Assembly: GCA_947475225.1 (NCBI GenBank)
Contig: CANJMQ010000033.1
Location: 1 to 40,482 of the forward strand
DNA length: 40,482 bases
Origin: Bradyrhizobiaceae bacterium
GTDB lineage: Bacteria; Pseudomonadota; Alphaproteobacteria; Rhizobiales; Aestuariivirgaceae
Direction: 5' to 3'
Shown piece after piece: positions 16,002 through 24,055 of the stretch. Made by a program: the position numbers and the translations under genes. The notes beneath the pieces were generated by a model, which saw only the letters and a list, made by a program, of their open reading frames with translations, was not told where the DNA came from and ran no database searches. Each line of letters begins with the position of its first letter. The stretch's first letter is position 1.

Positions 16002-16035
16002 TGCCGCGGATCCTGGAAGATCCGTGGCATTTTTC
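16002..16035 (+). terminator. Rho-independent terminator of the YHYH gene
   Basis: TGCCGCGGATC (16002-16012) pairs with GATCCGTGGCA (16019-16029) as an 11-bp stem with one G-U pair and a 6-base loop, followed by TTTTTC. It starts 30 bases after the stop codon. It may also stop convergent tetR transcription. Confidence 0.9.
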
Positions 16036-16118
16036 TTTCTGCATCTATCATCAACCAGAATACGATGAGTGCGGAACGAACTGCCGAAGGCAACTCACCG
16101 CGTGCAGGAGCGCCATCA

Positions 16119-16781
16119 TCATTCCATGAACATTGAGCGCAGGAGGCTTGCGAGGAATTCGGCGTGGCGCCTCGCGTAGTCATCATTCCTGACATCGGAG
16201 CCGAATGCGCTCTTGGTCGCCTGCTGGTTCACGAACGGGAAACTCGCCGCCCCCATGAATGCCGGGACAAGATGCTCGGCCGGGACGGGCGCCCGGCCTT
16301 TGCGCATCGTGCTGTTGAGAATATCGATGATCGCGCTGGCGGCACTGAGGCTTGGTATCTGGAATATTCTCAGGAGGTAGTCACTCCGCGGGCCAGCTGA
16401 CCGCGCCTCATCGTCGACGATACTCACAAGATAATGGAAACGACAGGCAAATTGCACACTGCTGAGAGCCAACATGTTGATGACCTGCTCTGGCGGCAAA
16501 CCGATGGCGGCAGCCCGCATCGTCTCCAGTTCCTTCATCATTGCGCCGAACGCCTCGTCGATGGCCGAATACCAGAGCTCCTCCTTCGAGCTGAAATGAT
16601 AATGGATGAGTGGTTTGGCAACGCCGGCCAGGGCCGCTATTTCCGCGATGCTCGTTCCCTCATAGCCCTGCCGGGAAAAAAGCTGCACCGCGGCGCTGCG
16701 GATCTTGTCAATAGCCGGCGGCGTGTCAGCCGAAGGGTGACCTCTTCTTGTCTTCTTAGGCTTGGCAGGCTTCTTGATCAT
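16119..16781 (-). CDS. TetR/AcrR family transcriptional regulator
   Basis: A 220-residue one-component regulator. A basic N-terminal tail (KKPAKPKKTRRG) leads into the TetR DNA-binding domain: IDKIRSAAVQLFSRQGYEGT, then helix-turn-helix at about residues 43-63 (SIAEIAALAGVAKPLIHYHF). The C-terminal ligand-binding part is helical and without a family-specific motif that I recognise; SAGPRSDYLLRIFQI probably lies at the ligand pocket or dimer interface. It is convergent with the YHYH gene and divergent from the di-heme cytochrome gene, 600 bases away, so it is a candidate repressor of one or both. The ATG at 16781 has no clear ribosome site. Confidence 0.92.
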   Translation of the reverse strand: MIKKPAKPKKTRRGHPSADTPPAIDKIRSAAVQLFSRQGYEGTSIAEIAALAGVAKPLIHYHFSSKEELWYSAIDEAFGAMMKELETMRAAAIGLPPEQVINMLALSSVQFACRFHYLVSIVDDEARSAGPRSDYLLRIFQIPSLSAASAIIDILNSTMRKGRAPVPAEHLVPAFMGAASFPFVNQQATKSAFGSDVRNDDYARRHAEFLASLLRSMFME

Positions 16782-17381
16782 CGTGCTACCAGTCTACTAG
16801 AAATCGACGCGCCGGTCTTCACTCATGAGGATACACGTCAGTAGCCCCGCAAAGACATGCAATCAATCGTTTTGCTGCTGGAGCAGTGACGAGAGCCACT
16901 CTCCGTTAGGGAGTTGGACTTGCGAGATCGTGAGGCTCGGCTGCAGCAGCTGAGCCTCACGTTGTAGAAATCAAACTCCCGACATGCGGCTTGGGAAGCT
17001 GTCATTCTTCCACAAAACGACGCCCGCGACGGGGCGAAACCGAGGGAGGTGCGGCGGGGCCGAAAGTCGGATGCCGCAGTTGGGACTGAGGATCCTGCAT
17101 GTCACGGCGGCGGATGCCGGATCGGTGACAACTGATATTCACTCGGTGACACAAGCACCGTGCATGCAGGCACAACACAATCCACCTGCAGCGTAACATA
17201 ACAGCAGACGCAGGCGACCACTTCGGATACGCAACCCGGGAAATCCCATGTTGTCCGGAGGAAGGGTGAATCCGTATTTACGCGACATAACTCAGTGTAA
17301 CTACAAATTGTGTATCTTAATTCAGCACCTTAGTTTCTGCCTCTTTGCAGCGTTGTTTGTTGGTTCCGGGGGATACGAATT
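16782..17381. other. 600-bp divergent intergenic region between tetR and the cytochrome gene
   Basis: Short open frames at 16984-17196 (plus) and 17002-17199 (minus) overlap each other, lack ribosome sites and have no protein-like composition, so no gene is called. The region contains a strong inverted repeat (16930-16960), a small palindrome ACAAATTGT at 17301-17309 and an AT-rich tract near 17270-17340 that probably holds the cytochrome promoter. Confidence 0.5.
16930..16960. repeat. Long inverted repeat in the tetR-cytochrome intergenic region
   Basis: GTGAGGCTC (16930-16938) and GAGCCTCAC (16952-16960) pair perfectly. Inside them GCTG/CAGC (16940-16943, 16947-16950) extends the stem to about 14 pairs with a 3-base loop. 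There is no T-run. It may be an operator, a small-RNA or leader hairpin, or a factor-dependent terminator. Confidence 0.6.
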
Positions 17382-19436
17382 ATGACGACATGTCGCGATT
17401 TCTGCCGTCTCTTTCCCTTGGTTGTGCTGGCAGCATTGTTCGCCGTGGGGAATATTAACCCTGCGGCATCTCACCAGGCCGTAAGCCCCAAGATAATGAA
17501 GCTTGTGGAGAAAGCACCTGCGGGCATGCCATCCTGCTATGTGAATGGAGTTCCCACGGCCGCCTGCATCGAGAAGGGCATGAAGCTTTTCGAAACGGGC
17601 ACATTCGGCGGCGATGGCCGGACCTGCGCGAGTTGTCATCCCGCCAGCAACAACTTCACGCTTGATGTCCCCTTCATCCGCAAGCTGCCAGCCAGCGACA
17701 AGCTCTTCGTGAATGAGCAGGTTGCAGCACTCAACGAACTCGAGACACCGCTTCTGCGAAAATATGGGTTGATCTGCGAAAACCTTGATGGGTTCCCGAA
17801 TGAGAACGGCAAGCGCAGTTGCGTGATGCGGGCCGTCATCGCCACTGAGGGCCTTGCGACCTCGATATCTCCGGACACCGGGCCCTTCGATGGCGACCCC
17901 ACGGCCAATGGTTTCAAGCCCGCACGGCCAGTCTCGCCACTCAAGGGCACCCTCGGCTGGGCAGGCGACGGATCGCCCGGTGATGGCAGCCTCCGGAGTT
18001 TTGCGATCGGCGCGGTTGTCCAGCATTTCCCCAGGACACTCAGTCGTACGCCGGGCATCGACTTCATCCTCCCCACCGAAGACGAACTCGATGCGATGGA
18101 AGCCTTCCAGCTGACGCTTGGGCGTCACGCAGACATGAATCTCAACCCCGATCCATTTGCGCAGAACAAGTCTTTCAACTGCGAGTCCTATGACGGGACA
18201 AGTGCGAGTGGCTGCGCGACCTCGCCCGTTTTCCAACTGAAGGCAATGGAGCAGTTGGAAGGCTGGCGGCAGCAAAATGTGTTTACGGGGCCGCTGATCA
18301 GTTTCAATGACGCGACCGTCACGCAGGGGCAGCTGCTGTTCTTCGGTGGCATACCGTCCAAGCCCGTCAATGGCGTTCCGACCAATATCCGGAGCTGCGC
18401 AGGCTGTCATGTTCAGGCCGGCGCTGGATCGGCTTCGGCTCCGAACACGCCTCAGCCCGTCGGCAACAGGCAGCGTGCCACTGGAGCCTCTCTGTCAGAC
18501 GCGTCACCTGCCTGCCTCACTGAGGCACAAGGCATCGTCTACAACGCTGATGGTGGTTTTGGCGCTGGCGAAAAAGGCTTTCCAGCCAATCAGGATGGCA
18601 GCCAGCAGGGCTGTGCGTCGAGTTTCTCGTCCTTCTTCTTTCCAGGTGGAAGCTGCTTCAAGGAATTCAGGTCGGTGGCTTCCGGGTCAGCGACACAGCC
18701 GCCCCTGTCAAACGCCGCAATCGCCGATGCTTCGAAGCTCGCCGATGTTGGCGTCAGAAAGGCAATTGGGAGACAGGAACTCTGCGGCAGCGCAGCGGCC
18801 AATGATCAGGTCTACTTTACCGGAACAGGCTTTTTCTCAACACCGTCCCTCATCGAGTCCGCCAGCACCATTCCGCTCTTCCACAACAATATCGCTGCAA
18901 CTGTAGAGGACAGCGTCCGCTTCTATGCGACCACGGTCTTCGATCAGTCTGCATCCGGCAACGCCAATCGACTGGTGCTTGACGACGTGACAGACGGGCA
19001 GAACCACCCCGTCAATATCGTGACCAGCTTGGGAGCATTCCTGCGGGCCATCAATTCGCTCAACAATCTCAAGATCTCCACAGACTATATAGTGGCCGCG
19101 CGGACGGCGGCTCAGACAGGCAACACGCGCGAGAAGGTTCGCAATGCCAAGCTTGCTCTGAAGCGCGCCTCTGATGCCATGAACGTGCTGAAGGTTGGCG
19201 GACCGACGACCAGGAACTACCTTGGTGGTCCGCAAAACCTGTTCACCTCAGCGCCGGGCGTGACATCATCCATCCTGGCCGCGCAGAACAAGCTCACACT
19301 CTATGGCAGCACAGATGAGGGCTTCGGAAGGCTAAGCTCCGCAGACCTGAAGATCGCCAATAACCAGGTCGCCGCAGCTTGCAAGTTGATGCTGTCGTCG
19401 GAAGCGGCATCCTTCTGTCCGGATGCAATGCCTTGA
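17382..19436 (+). CDS. Secreted di-heme cytochrome c peroxidase/MauG-like protein
   Basis: A 684-residue exported c-type cytochrome. The signal peptide ends near residue 30 (NPAAS), after which the mature protein would begin with His. Two CxxCH heme sites are visible: CASCH at residues 82-86 and CAGCH at 339-343. Around the second, QGQLLFFGGIPS (before) and FFSTPSLIESASTIPLFHNN (after) match the C-terminal domain of bacterial di-heme peroxidases and MauG relatives. That domain is followed by ATVEDSVRFYATTVF. The protein is about twice the usual 330-350 residues, with large insertions (residues about 100-320 and 350-470), so its substrate may differ from peroxide. Several Cys pairs suggest disulfides. 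No c-type maturation genes are nearby. The ribosome site is weak. Confidence 0.85.
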   Translation: MTTCRDFCRLFPLVVLAALFAVGNINPAASHQAVSPKIMKLVEKAPAGMPSCYVNGVPTAACIEKGMKLFETGTFGGDGRTCASCHPASNNFTLDVPFIRKLPASDKLFVNEQVAALNELETPLLRKYGLICENLDGFPNENGKRSCVMRAVIATEGLATSISPDTGPFDGDPTANGFKPARPVSPLKGTLGWAGDGSPGDGSLRSFAIGAVVQHFPRTLSRTPGIDFILPTEDELDAMEAFQLTLGRHADMNLNPDPFAQNKSFNCESYDGTSASGCATSPVFQLKAMEQLEGWRQQNVFTGPLISFNDATVTQGQLLFFGGIPSKPVNGVPTNIRSCAGCHVQAGAGSASAPNTPQPVGNRQRATGASLSDASPACLTEAQGIVYNADGGFGAGEKGFPANQDGSQQGCASSFSSFFFPGGSCFKEFRSVASGSATQPPLSNAAIADASKLADVGVRKAIGRQELCGSAAANDQVYFTGTGFFSTPSLIESASTIPLFHNNIAATVEDSVRFYATTVFDQSASGNANRLVLDDVTDGQNHPVNIVTSLGAFLRAINSLNNLKISTDYIVAARTAAQTGNTREKVRNAKLALKRASDAMNVLKVGGPTTRNYLGGPQNLFTSAPGVTSSILAAQNKLTLYGSTDEGFGRLSSADLKIANNQVAAACKLMLSSEAASFCPDAMP

Positions 19437-19573
19437 CGGTCGCCGTCTCGGGAGGGATACAGGCCAGAAGACAGTGACAAGGCATTTTTCCCGAGATTTC
19501 GCTGGTAGCTTCGGTGTGATTGCCATGCGATGTCTTGGCCAGCTTCAACCATCACCCTGAGAGTGAAACGGAC

Positions 19574-19915
19574 ATGAACATACTGCAACGCCAAATAGAC
19601 GGGATTACGCTGGTCGACATATCAGGCCGGGTCGATAGCTCGGTATCCGGGCAGGTGATGGATCAGCTCAATGGGATTGTAAGCTCAGGGGTCACGAAGC
19701 TCGTCGTCAACTTGAAGCAGGTGAGCTATATCAGTAGCGCCGGCCTGCGGAGCATTCTCGTTGCCGCGAAGCTGGTTAAATCTGACAATGGCGAAATGCG
19801 CCTGTGCCAGCCGAATGATCTGGTGAGAAAGACCCTCGAGGAGTCCGGCTTCTCCAATCTCATCAGGATCGACGAGCATGAAAGCCAATCCGTTGCTGCA
19901 TTGCGAGCATTTTGA
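19574..19915 (+). CDS. STAS-domain anti-sigma factor antagonist-like protein
   Basis: A 113-residue single-domain protein of the STAS family (SpoIIAA-like), which switches partner proteins through reversible serine phosphorylation. The signature segment VNLKQVSYISSAGLRSIL contains the Ser pair (residues 54-55) followed by AGL, the usual phosphorylation site region. The ATG at 19574 is chosen because it gives the family N-terminus (NILQRQIDGITLVDISGRVD); an upstream in-frame start at 19520 is unlikely. No partner kinase (RsbW/HPK type), phosphatase or sigma factor is adjacent, so its circuit is unknown. It lies 137 bases downstream of the cytochrome gene and may be co-transcribed. Confidence 0.9.
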   Translation: MNILQRQIDGITLVDISGRVDSSVSGQVMDQLNGIVSSGVTKLVVNLKQVSYISSAGLRSILVAAKLVKSDNGEMRLCQPNDLVRKTLEESGFSNLIRIDEHESQSVAALRAF

Positions 19916-20080
19916 TTGCTGGTAGCCTGACGCTGCTGAGCGATGCTCATCTGAACCAATCACTCCAGATCGCCGAGGCGTAGCCCTTGTCAGCCACTTG
20001 ATAGCGCGGACAGATCTGGCCATGGCCGAGACTGTCTGCCATACCCCGGACAGGGTAACTCGCCGCTTGGAGAAGACAGC

Positions 20081-20680
20081 ATGCGCATAGCGGTTTCGGG
20101 GTCTCATTCGCTTGGAAAGTCAACGGTCGTCAATGACTGGATAACCGCTCACCCGGAATTCTCCCGCGAGGAGGAGCCCTATCGCGCCTTGAGCCTCCAC
20201 GGCCCCTATGAAATCCGCTTCCGTGATGAGTCCACGAGGTTACACAACGGCATTCAGCTCTATTATAATATCAGCCGAATTCATCGCTACGCCAGCCAGG
20301 CAGACCGTGTCATCTTTGATCGTTCGCCGATCGACTACATCGCTTACTCACAATACACCGCCGATCAGGGCACAACAGACATTGACCAATCCTTTGTGGA
20401 GACGATGATTCCCGCCGTCAGGGAATCGCTTGATCATCTCGATCTGGTCGCATTTGTTCCGCGGTCAGATGAATGGCCAATCATTCTCGAGAATGACGGC
20501 ATTCGACCTGTAGATGAGGCATATCGGGATGCGGTTGACGATATCTTCAAGCAAATATACCGGCATGGACGGTATGGTCTGTTCCCAAGGCGTGACGGCC
20601 CCAGAGTGATCGAACTCCTCGGCCCGCCACAACAGAGGATCGCGCAGATTGAGGAGGCCATCCTTCACATCGGTGAATGA
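20081..20680 (+). CDS. P-loop NTPase, NadR/kinase-like
   Basis: A 199-residue nucleotide-binding protein. A Walker A motif GSHSLGKST (residues 7-15) follows the first beta strand (MRIAVS). A later VIFDRSPIDYIAYSQY block (about 85-100) resembles the DRSxxD motif of nucleoside-kinase-like and NadR-type P-loop proteins, and the C-terminus has RVIELLGPPQQRIAQIE. The family is usually annotated 'AAA family ATPase', but the motifs fit a small-molecule kinase better. The substrate is unknown. It lies 165 bases after the STAS gene on the same strand. A start at 20081 is supported by AGA-rich sequence upstream. Confidence 0.75.
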   Translation: MRIAVSGSHSLGKSTVVNDWITAHPEFSREEEPYRALSLHGPYEIRFRDESTRLHNGIQLYYNISRIHRYASQADRVIFDRSPIDYIAYSQYTADQGTTDIDQSFVETMIPAVRESLDHLDLVAFVPRSDEWPIILENDGIRPVDEAYRDAVDDIFKQIYRHGRYGLFPRRDGPRVIELLGPPQQRIAQIEEAILHIGE

Positions 20681-21051
20681 TTTGACCCTCGCCATGTGCC
20701 ACTCGCATCTTCCCCGCGCCCCTCGATACTCTCGCACGATCTGCTCACAATACCTGCGGTATGGCGGCATCTCATTGAACAACCTCTGAGTGTTTTTTCG
20801 TATTGCGCCCGCGAATCCGCGACTGTCCGAGTGTCGCTTGTGGCGCCGCAGGAAGGGGCTGTGAACACGTGAGCCAATCAGGACAAATAGGTCGTCTGTT
20901 TCACGCCTGGGGCGGCTCCCGGGGGAGTGGACGCGTTAACCGCCAATCAATGATGGCTTAGTTTTCACGGGAATGATCTAGTCCGCTTGATCCATACCCC
21001 CTAAGCGTACGTCTATACTTGAAACTCGCGATAGAAACGGATCAGATCGTC
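20681..21051. other. Intergenic stretch upstream of the first MscS gene
   Basis: 371 bases without a gene that I can support. The open frames present are shadows of the flanking genes or lack ribosome sites. The end (20930-21040) is moderately AT-rich and probably carries the promoter of the channel gene. No strong hairpin was seen. Confidence 0.45.
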
Positions 21052-23313
21052 ATGAGGCGTTTAGTTACATCCATCCTGTGGGCCATCATACTGATCAGCC
21101 CGGCAATGGCTGATGCACCATGGTCGGGAGACTGGACAGTCAAATGGGCCAACGGCGCCGCCGGGTTGACACTCGCACAGGATGGATCGGCGGTTTCCGG
21201 TTCCTACCGCACCGGACATGGTCACGTCGAGGCAACTGCTCACGGCACCCAACTTGTTGGATTTCTGATCGATCTGGGTGAGCGCGAAGGTTTCACTGCC
21301 ACTTTGGCCCCAGACTCAAAAAGCTTTTCCGGGCACACGAATGCAGGCAATTGGCTGCTTGGCATCCGCGTGGATGGGAACGACGCCCTCGCGACGCGGA
21401 TCCGTCTCGATCTGAGTAATCCGCGTGCAGCCTTCAAGTCTTTCCTCAATGCCTCAAATCGCGCCCGTGATGGCGAGAGCAGCGCCGCTGTTCTGGCGGT
21501 GGACGCAGTTGATTTCAGCAAACAGTCTGATTGGACAACGCGGGATGATCAGTCCACCGCGGTCAGCAAACTCTTCAAGCTGATCGACCGCACGACAGTC
21601 CAACTCGCGGATATACCGGAGGACGCACAGACTTCCGAAATCAATGTCGCACTCGAGTCGGCCCAGGCCGACGCCGGTATCCACATCGAGATCAAACGGT
21701 CCGCAAACGGTGACTGGCTCATCGTGATGCCGAGCGAGACCGACCTCACCTCGATGGAAACTGCACTGCATGCAGGCGCGGGCACGGAGCCCGTCGCGGA
21801 AGACAGCTTTCGGCAACTCAGCAGCCCGCGTGATGCAATGCGCAGCTTTCTTGAAGGAATGTCCCACTGGCAGACCGGCGGAGACGACCAGGCGATCGGA
21901 ACACTCGACCTGTCGAACATTCCCGATCTGATGAAGGCCGAACAGGGCGCACTGCTGTCTCAATATCTCGTTCGCGCAATTGATCGGATTGGTTACATAC
22001 CTCTTCAGAGCATTCCCAACGACGGCACAAGCCGCGAACCCTACGTATATTTCGAAAATCCTTCCGGAAGCATCGTCATCAGTCCGGTCGGAACAGGAAC
22101 AGACACGCAGTGGAAATTCTCCAGCGATACCGTTGATGGCTTGCGTCACCTCTTCCGGTCGGTACAGGAACTGCCGCCGTCGCATACGCTGAGCGGCCGG
22201 TTGATACCACACTCCGCCACTTTTGAGGTGCGAGATCTCGTCCAGAAATACGTGCCGTTTCTGCTGACCGAAGGTCAGGGAGAAATGCATCTGGAGTATT
22301 GGCAGATTGTCGGCGTGTTATTGAATTCAGTGCTGATAGTCCTTTCATTTCTGCTCATTCGACCGCTGATCAGATGGCTGCTCGCTCGGCTGGACTTCAC
22401 TCGACACCTGATCGCGCCAGGGCGTTTCGTAAACATGGCATCCATCGTCATAGCGGTCACGCTGATTGGAGAATTAATTCCGGTATGGGGCCTCCCCATC
22501 ACGTGGCGGCAGTACTCCACTCCCATCATTGGAACACTCATGGTTGCAATCATAGTCTACCTGGGTTGGCAATTGATCACGCTGGTATCCTCGCTTGCGG
22601 AGGAATACGTGATGAAGGCATCGGGCAATCCGGACGTTGCGCAGGTTGATCCAATCATCTTGACCTTTACGACGGGTCTTCTGCGGGTAGCGCTGATCAT
22701 CGCGACCGGATTGCTTGTCAGCTATCTCTGGTCATTTTCAACAACGGGTTTGCTGGCAAGTTTCGGCATCGGAGGTCTCGCCCTGGCGTTTGCATCGAAG
22801 GAAACCCTCGAAAATGTGTTCGGGGCCGGAATCCTCATGGGCGACAGACCGTTCAAGAAGGGAGACCGCATTGTTTCAGAGGGCGTCAGCGGATTGGTTG
22901 AAGCGGTCGGCCTTCGTTCAACACGCGTTCAAACACCTGACGGCAGTCTGCTTGTGGTCCCGAACGGAAAACTCGCAGACACCGCGATCGAAAATCTCGG
23001 TGGCCGCCGTCACATCAATTTCTCCACGACATTTATCCTGACCCCCGACAGCGCTCGGCAGCACTTTGTTGCATTTTCCGAGGCAATTCTCAGAAAGCTT
23101 GGGTCAAGCACAACCTTCAAAGCCCTGGACCCTGAAATGAACATCGCCGGAATTTCGACGGAGGGCATCGAGGTTGAACTCGCCGCCAATCTTCAGCCGC
23201 TGAACGGAGGCAGCAAGCGCGATGCCATCAACCTTCTGTTTCTGGATGTCCTGCAGGTCGCCGCTGCCGAGGGAATTGAGTTCGGATCCTATTCGGAAAG
23301 CACCAGTGCTTGA
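21052..23313 (+). CDS. MscS-type mechanosensitive channel with periplasmic N-terminal domain (copy 1)
   Basis: A 753-residue inner-membrane protein of the small-conductance mechanosensitive channel family, expected to release solutes during osmotic downshock. A signal peptide (to about residue 20, AMADAP) leads to a beta-rich domain of about 90 residues with W-x-G-x-W and L-x-Q-x-G motifs (APWSGDWTVKW, LTLAQDGSAVSG, SFSGHTNAGNW). An additional periplasmic part of roughly 300 residues follows. Four or more transmembrane helices begin near residue 420. The pore helix region is GLLASFGIGGLALAFASK (about 566-583), and the cytoplasmic beta domain has GVSGLVEAVGLRSTRVQTPD and LVVPNGKLAD. The ATG at 21052 matches the start of its paralogue at 25326; a TTG at 21019 is also in frame. 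It is a close paralogue of 25326-27566. Confidence 0.9.
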   Translation: MRRLVTSILWAIILISPAMADAPWSGDWTVKWANGAAGLTLAQDGSAVSGSYRTGHGHVEATAHGTQLVGFLIDLGEREGFTATLAPDSKSFSGHTNAGNWLLGIRVDGNDALATRIRLDLSNPRAAFKSFLNASNRARDGESSAAVLAVDAVDFSKQSDWTTRDDQSTAVSKLFKLIDRTTVQLADIPEDAQTSEINVALESAQADAGIHIEIKRSANGDWLIVMPSETDLTSMETALHAGAGTEPVAEDSFRQLSSPRDAMRSFLEGMSHWQTGGDDQAIGTLDLSNIPDLMKAEQGALLSQYLVRAIDRIGYIPLQSIPNDGTSREPYVYFENPSGSIVISPVGTGTDTQWKFSSDTVDGLRHLFRSVQELPPSHTLSGRLIPHSATFEVRDLVQKYVPFLLTEGQGEMHLEYWQIVGVLLNSVLIVLSFLLIRPLIRWLLARLDFTRHLIAPGRFVNMASIVIAVTLIGELIPVWGLPITWRQYSTPIIGTLMVAIIVYLGWQLITLVSSLAEEYVMKASGNPDVAQVDPIILTFTTGLLRVALIIATGLLVSYLWSFSTTGLLASFGIGGLALAFASKETLENVFGAGILMGDRPFKKGDRIVSEGVSGLVEAVGLRSTRVQTPDGSLLVVPNGKLADTAIENLGGRRHINFSTTFILTPDSARQHFVAFSEAILRKLGSSTTFKALDPEMNIAGISTEGIEVELAANLQPLNGGSKRDAINLLFLDVLQVAAAEGIEFGSYSESTSA

Positions 23314-23397
23314 TCATTGCCGCAACCGGGTGTCCACGGCCAGGACATTGATGCAAAGATCGACGGCAAGCCACGATGGATGGGGCAGATGGACCGC

Positions 23398-23916
23398 TCA
23401 GTAGAACCGGACATCACCCACTGAAACATCGGCGCGAAAGGCGCGCCCGATGGCCACGATGCCCAGCCTTCGGAGGTGCCGCGTGTCGAGCGGAAGATCC
23501 GTGCGGTGACACGCAAAGCTTGTGAACGGGAGCTCTAAAGTTTTCCAGGACGGTCCTGCGACAAGGCCTTGCCGGTACGACTGCCAGGGTCGCACCAGTT
23601 CCGGTGTGCGGAGGTGAAGGCCGTATTCTTCACCGTTACCCAGAACATCAATTGCAATTCCACTGAACGCCGAACCATCCACCGTGCCATTGCGGGGGGC
23701 GAGATCCAGCGCGATCTGAATGAACCCTCCACTGTTTTCAAGGCTGACGTCACCCTGCATCCGGATGGCCGGACGGCCGCCCACAACCTCACGCATGATG
23801 CTTCCCGCCGAAACACCTCCCATGACGGCATCAGAGACGAGCTGCCATCGGGTTCCGACGCTTGACAGTGGAAAGGGCATCGAAAGGTCGTCGATGGTGA
23901 TGGGGGTGAGGGTCAT
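23398..23916 (-). CDS. CIA30-like (complex I intermediate-associated protein 30) domain protein
   Basis: A 172-residue protein matching the NDUFAF1/CIA30 family: SVGTRWQLVSDAVMGGVSAG near the N-terminus, GDVSLENSGGFIQIALDL in the middle, the IAIDVLGNGEEYGLHLRTP block and a terminal DTRHLRRLGIVAIGRAF. In eukaryotes the family helps assemble respiratory complex I; bacterial members are uncharacterised and carbohydrate-binding-like in fold. The start is set at ATG 23916, with GAAGG nine bases upstream; a longer frame to 24177 lacks support. It is convergent with the first MscS gene and shares orientation with the gene at 24056, 139 bases upstream of it. No complex I genes are in the window. Confidence 0.78.
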   Translation of the reverse strand: MTLTPITIDDLSMPFPLSSVGTRWQLVSDAVMGGVSAGSIMREVVGGRPAIRMQGDVSLENSGGFIQIALDLAPRNGTVDGSAFSGIAIDVLGNGEEYGLHLRTPELVRPWQSYRQGLVAGPSWKTLELPFTSFACHRTDLPLDTRHLRRLGIVAIGRAFRADVSVGDVRFY

Positions 23917-24055
23917 GCCGCCGCCTTCAACTGTGGGGCCCCGAGGAAACGCAAGCAGCCGGGGCGTAAGACGGTTTCTGCCCCCTTCCGCGACCTGCTG
24001 CAAGGCACTGCGCCTGCATCCGACGTGATGGCGAGGCTGGCCGAATTTGCCGTGG

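Noticed and set aside
16984..17199. Two short overlapping open frames in the tetR-cytochrome space
   Set aside because: No ribosome sites, mutually overlapping on opposite strands and no protein-like composition.
17322..18410. A minus-strand open frame opposite the cytochrome gene
   Set aside because: The plus strand encodes a signal peptide and CxxCH heme sites in the same stretch; the antisense product has no signature.
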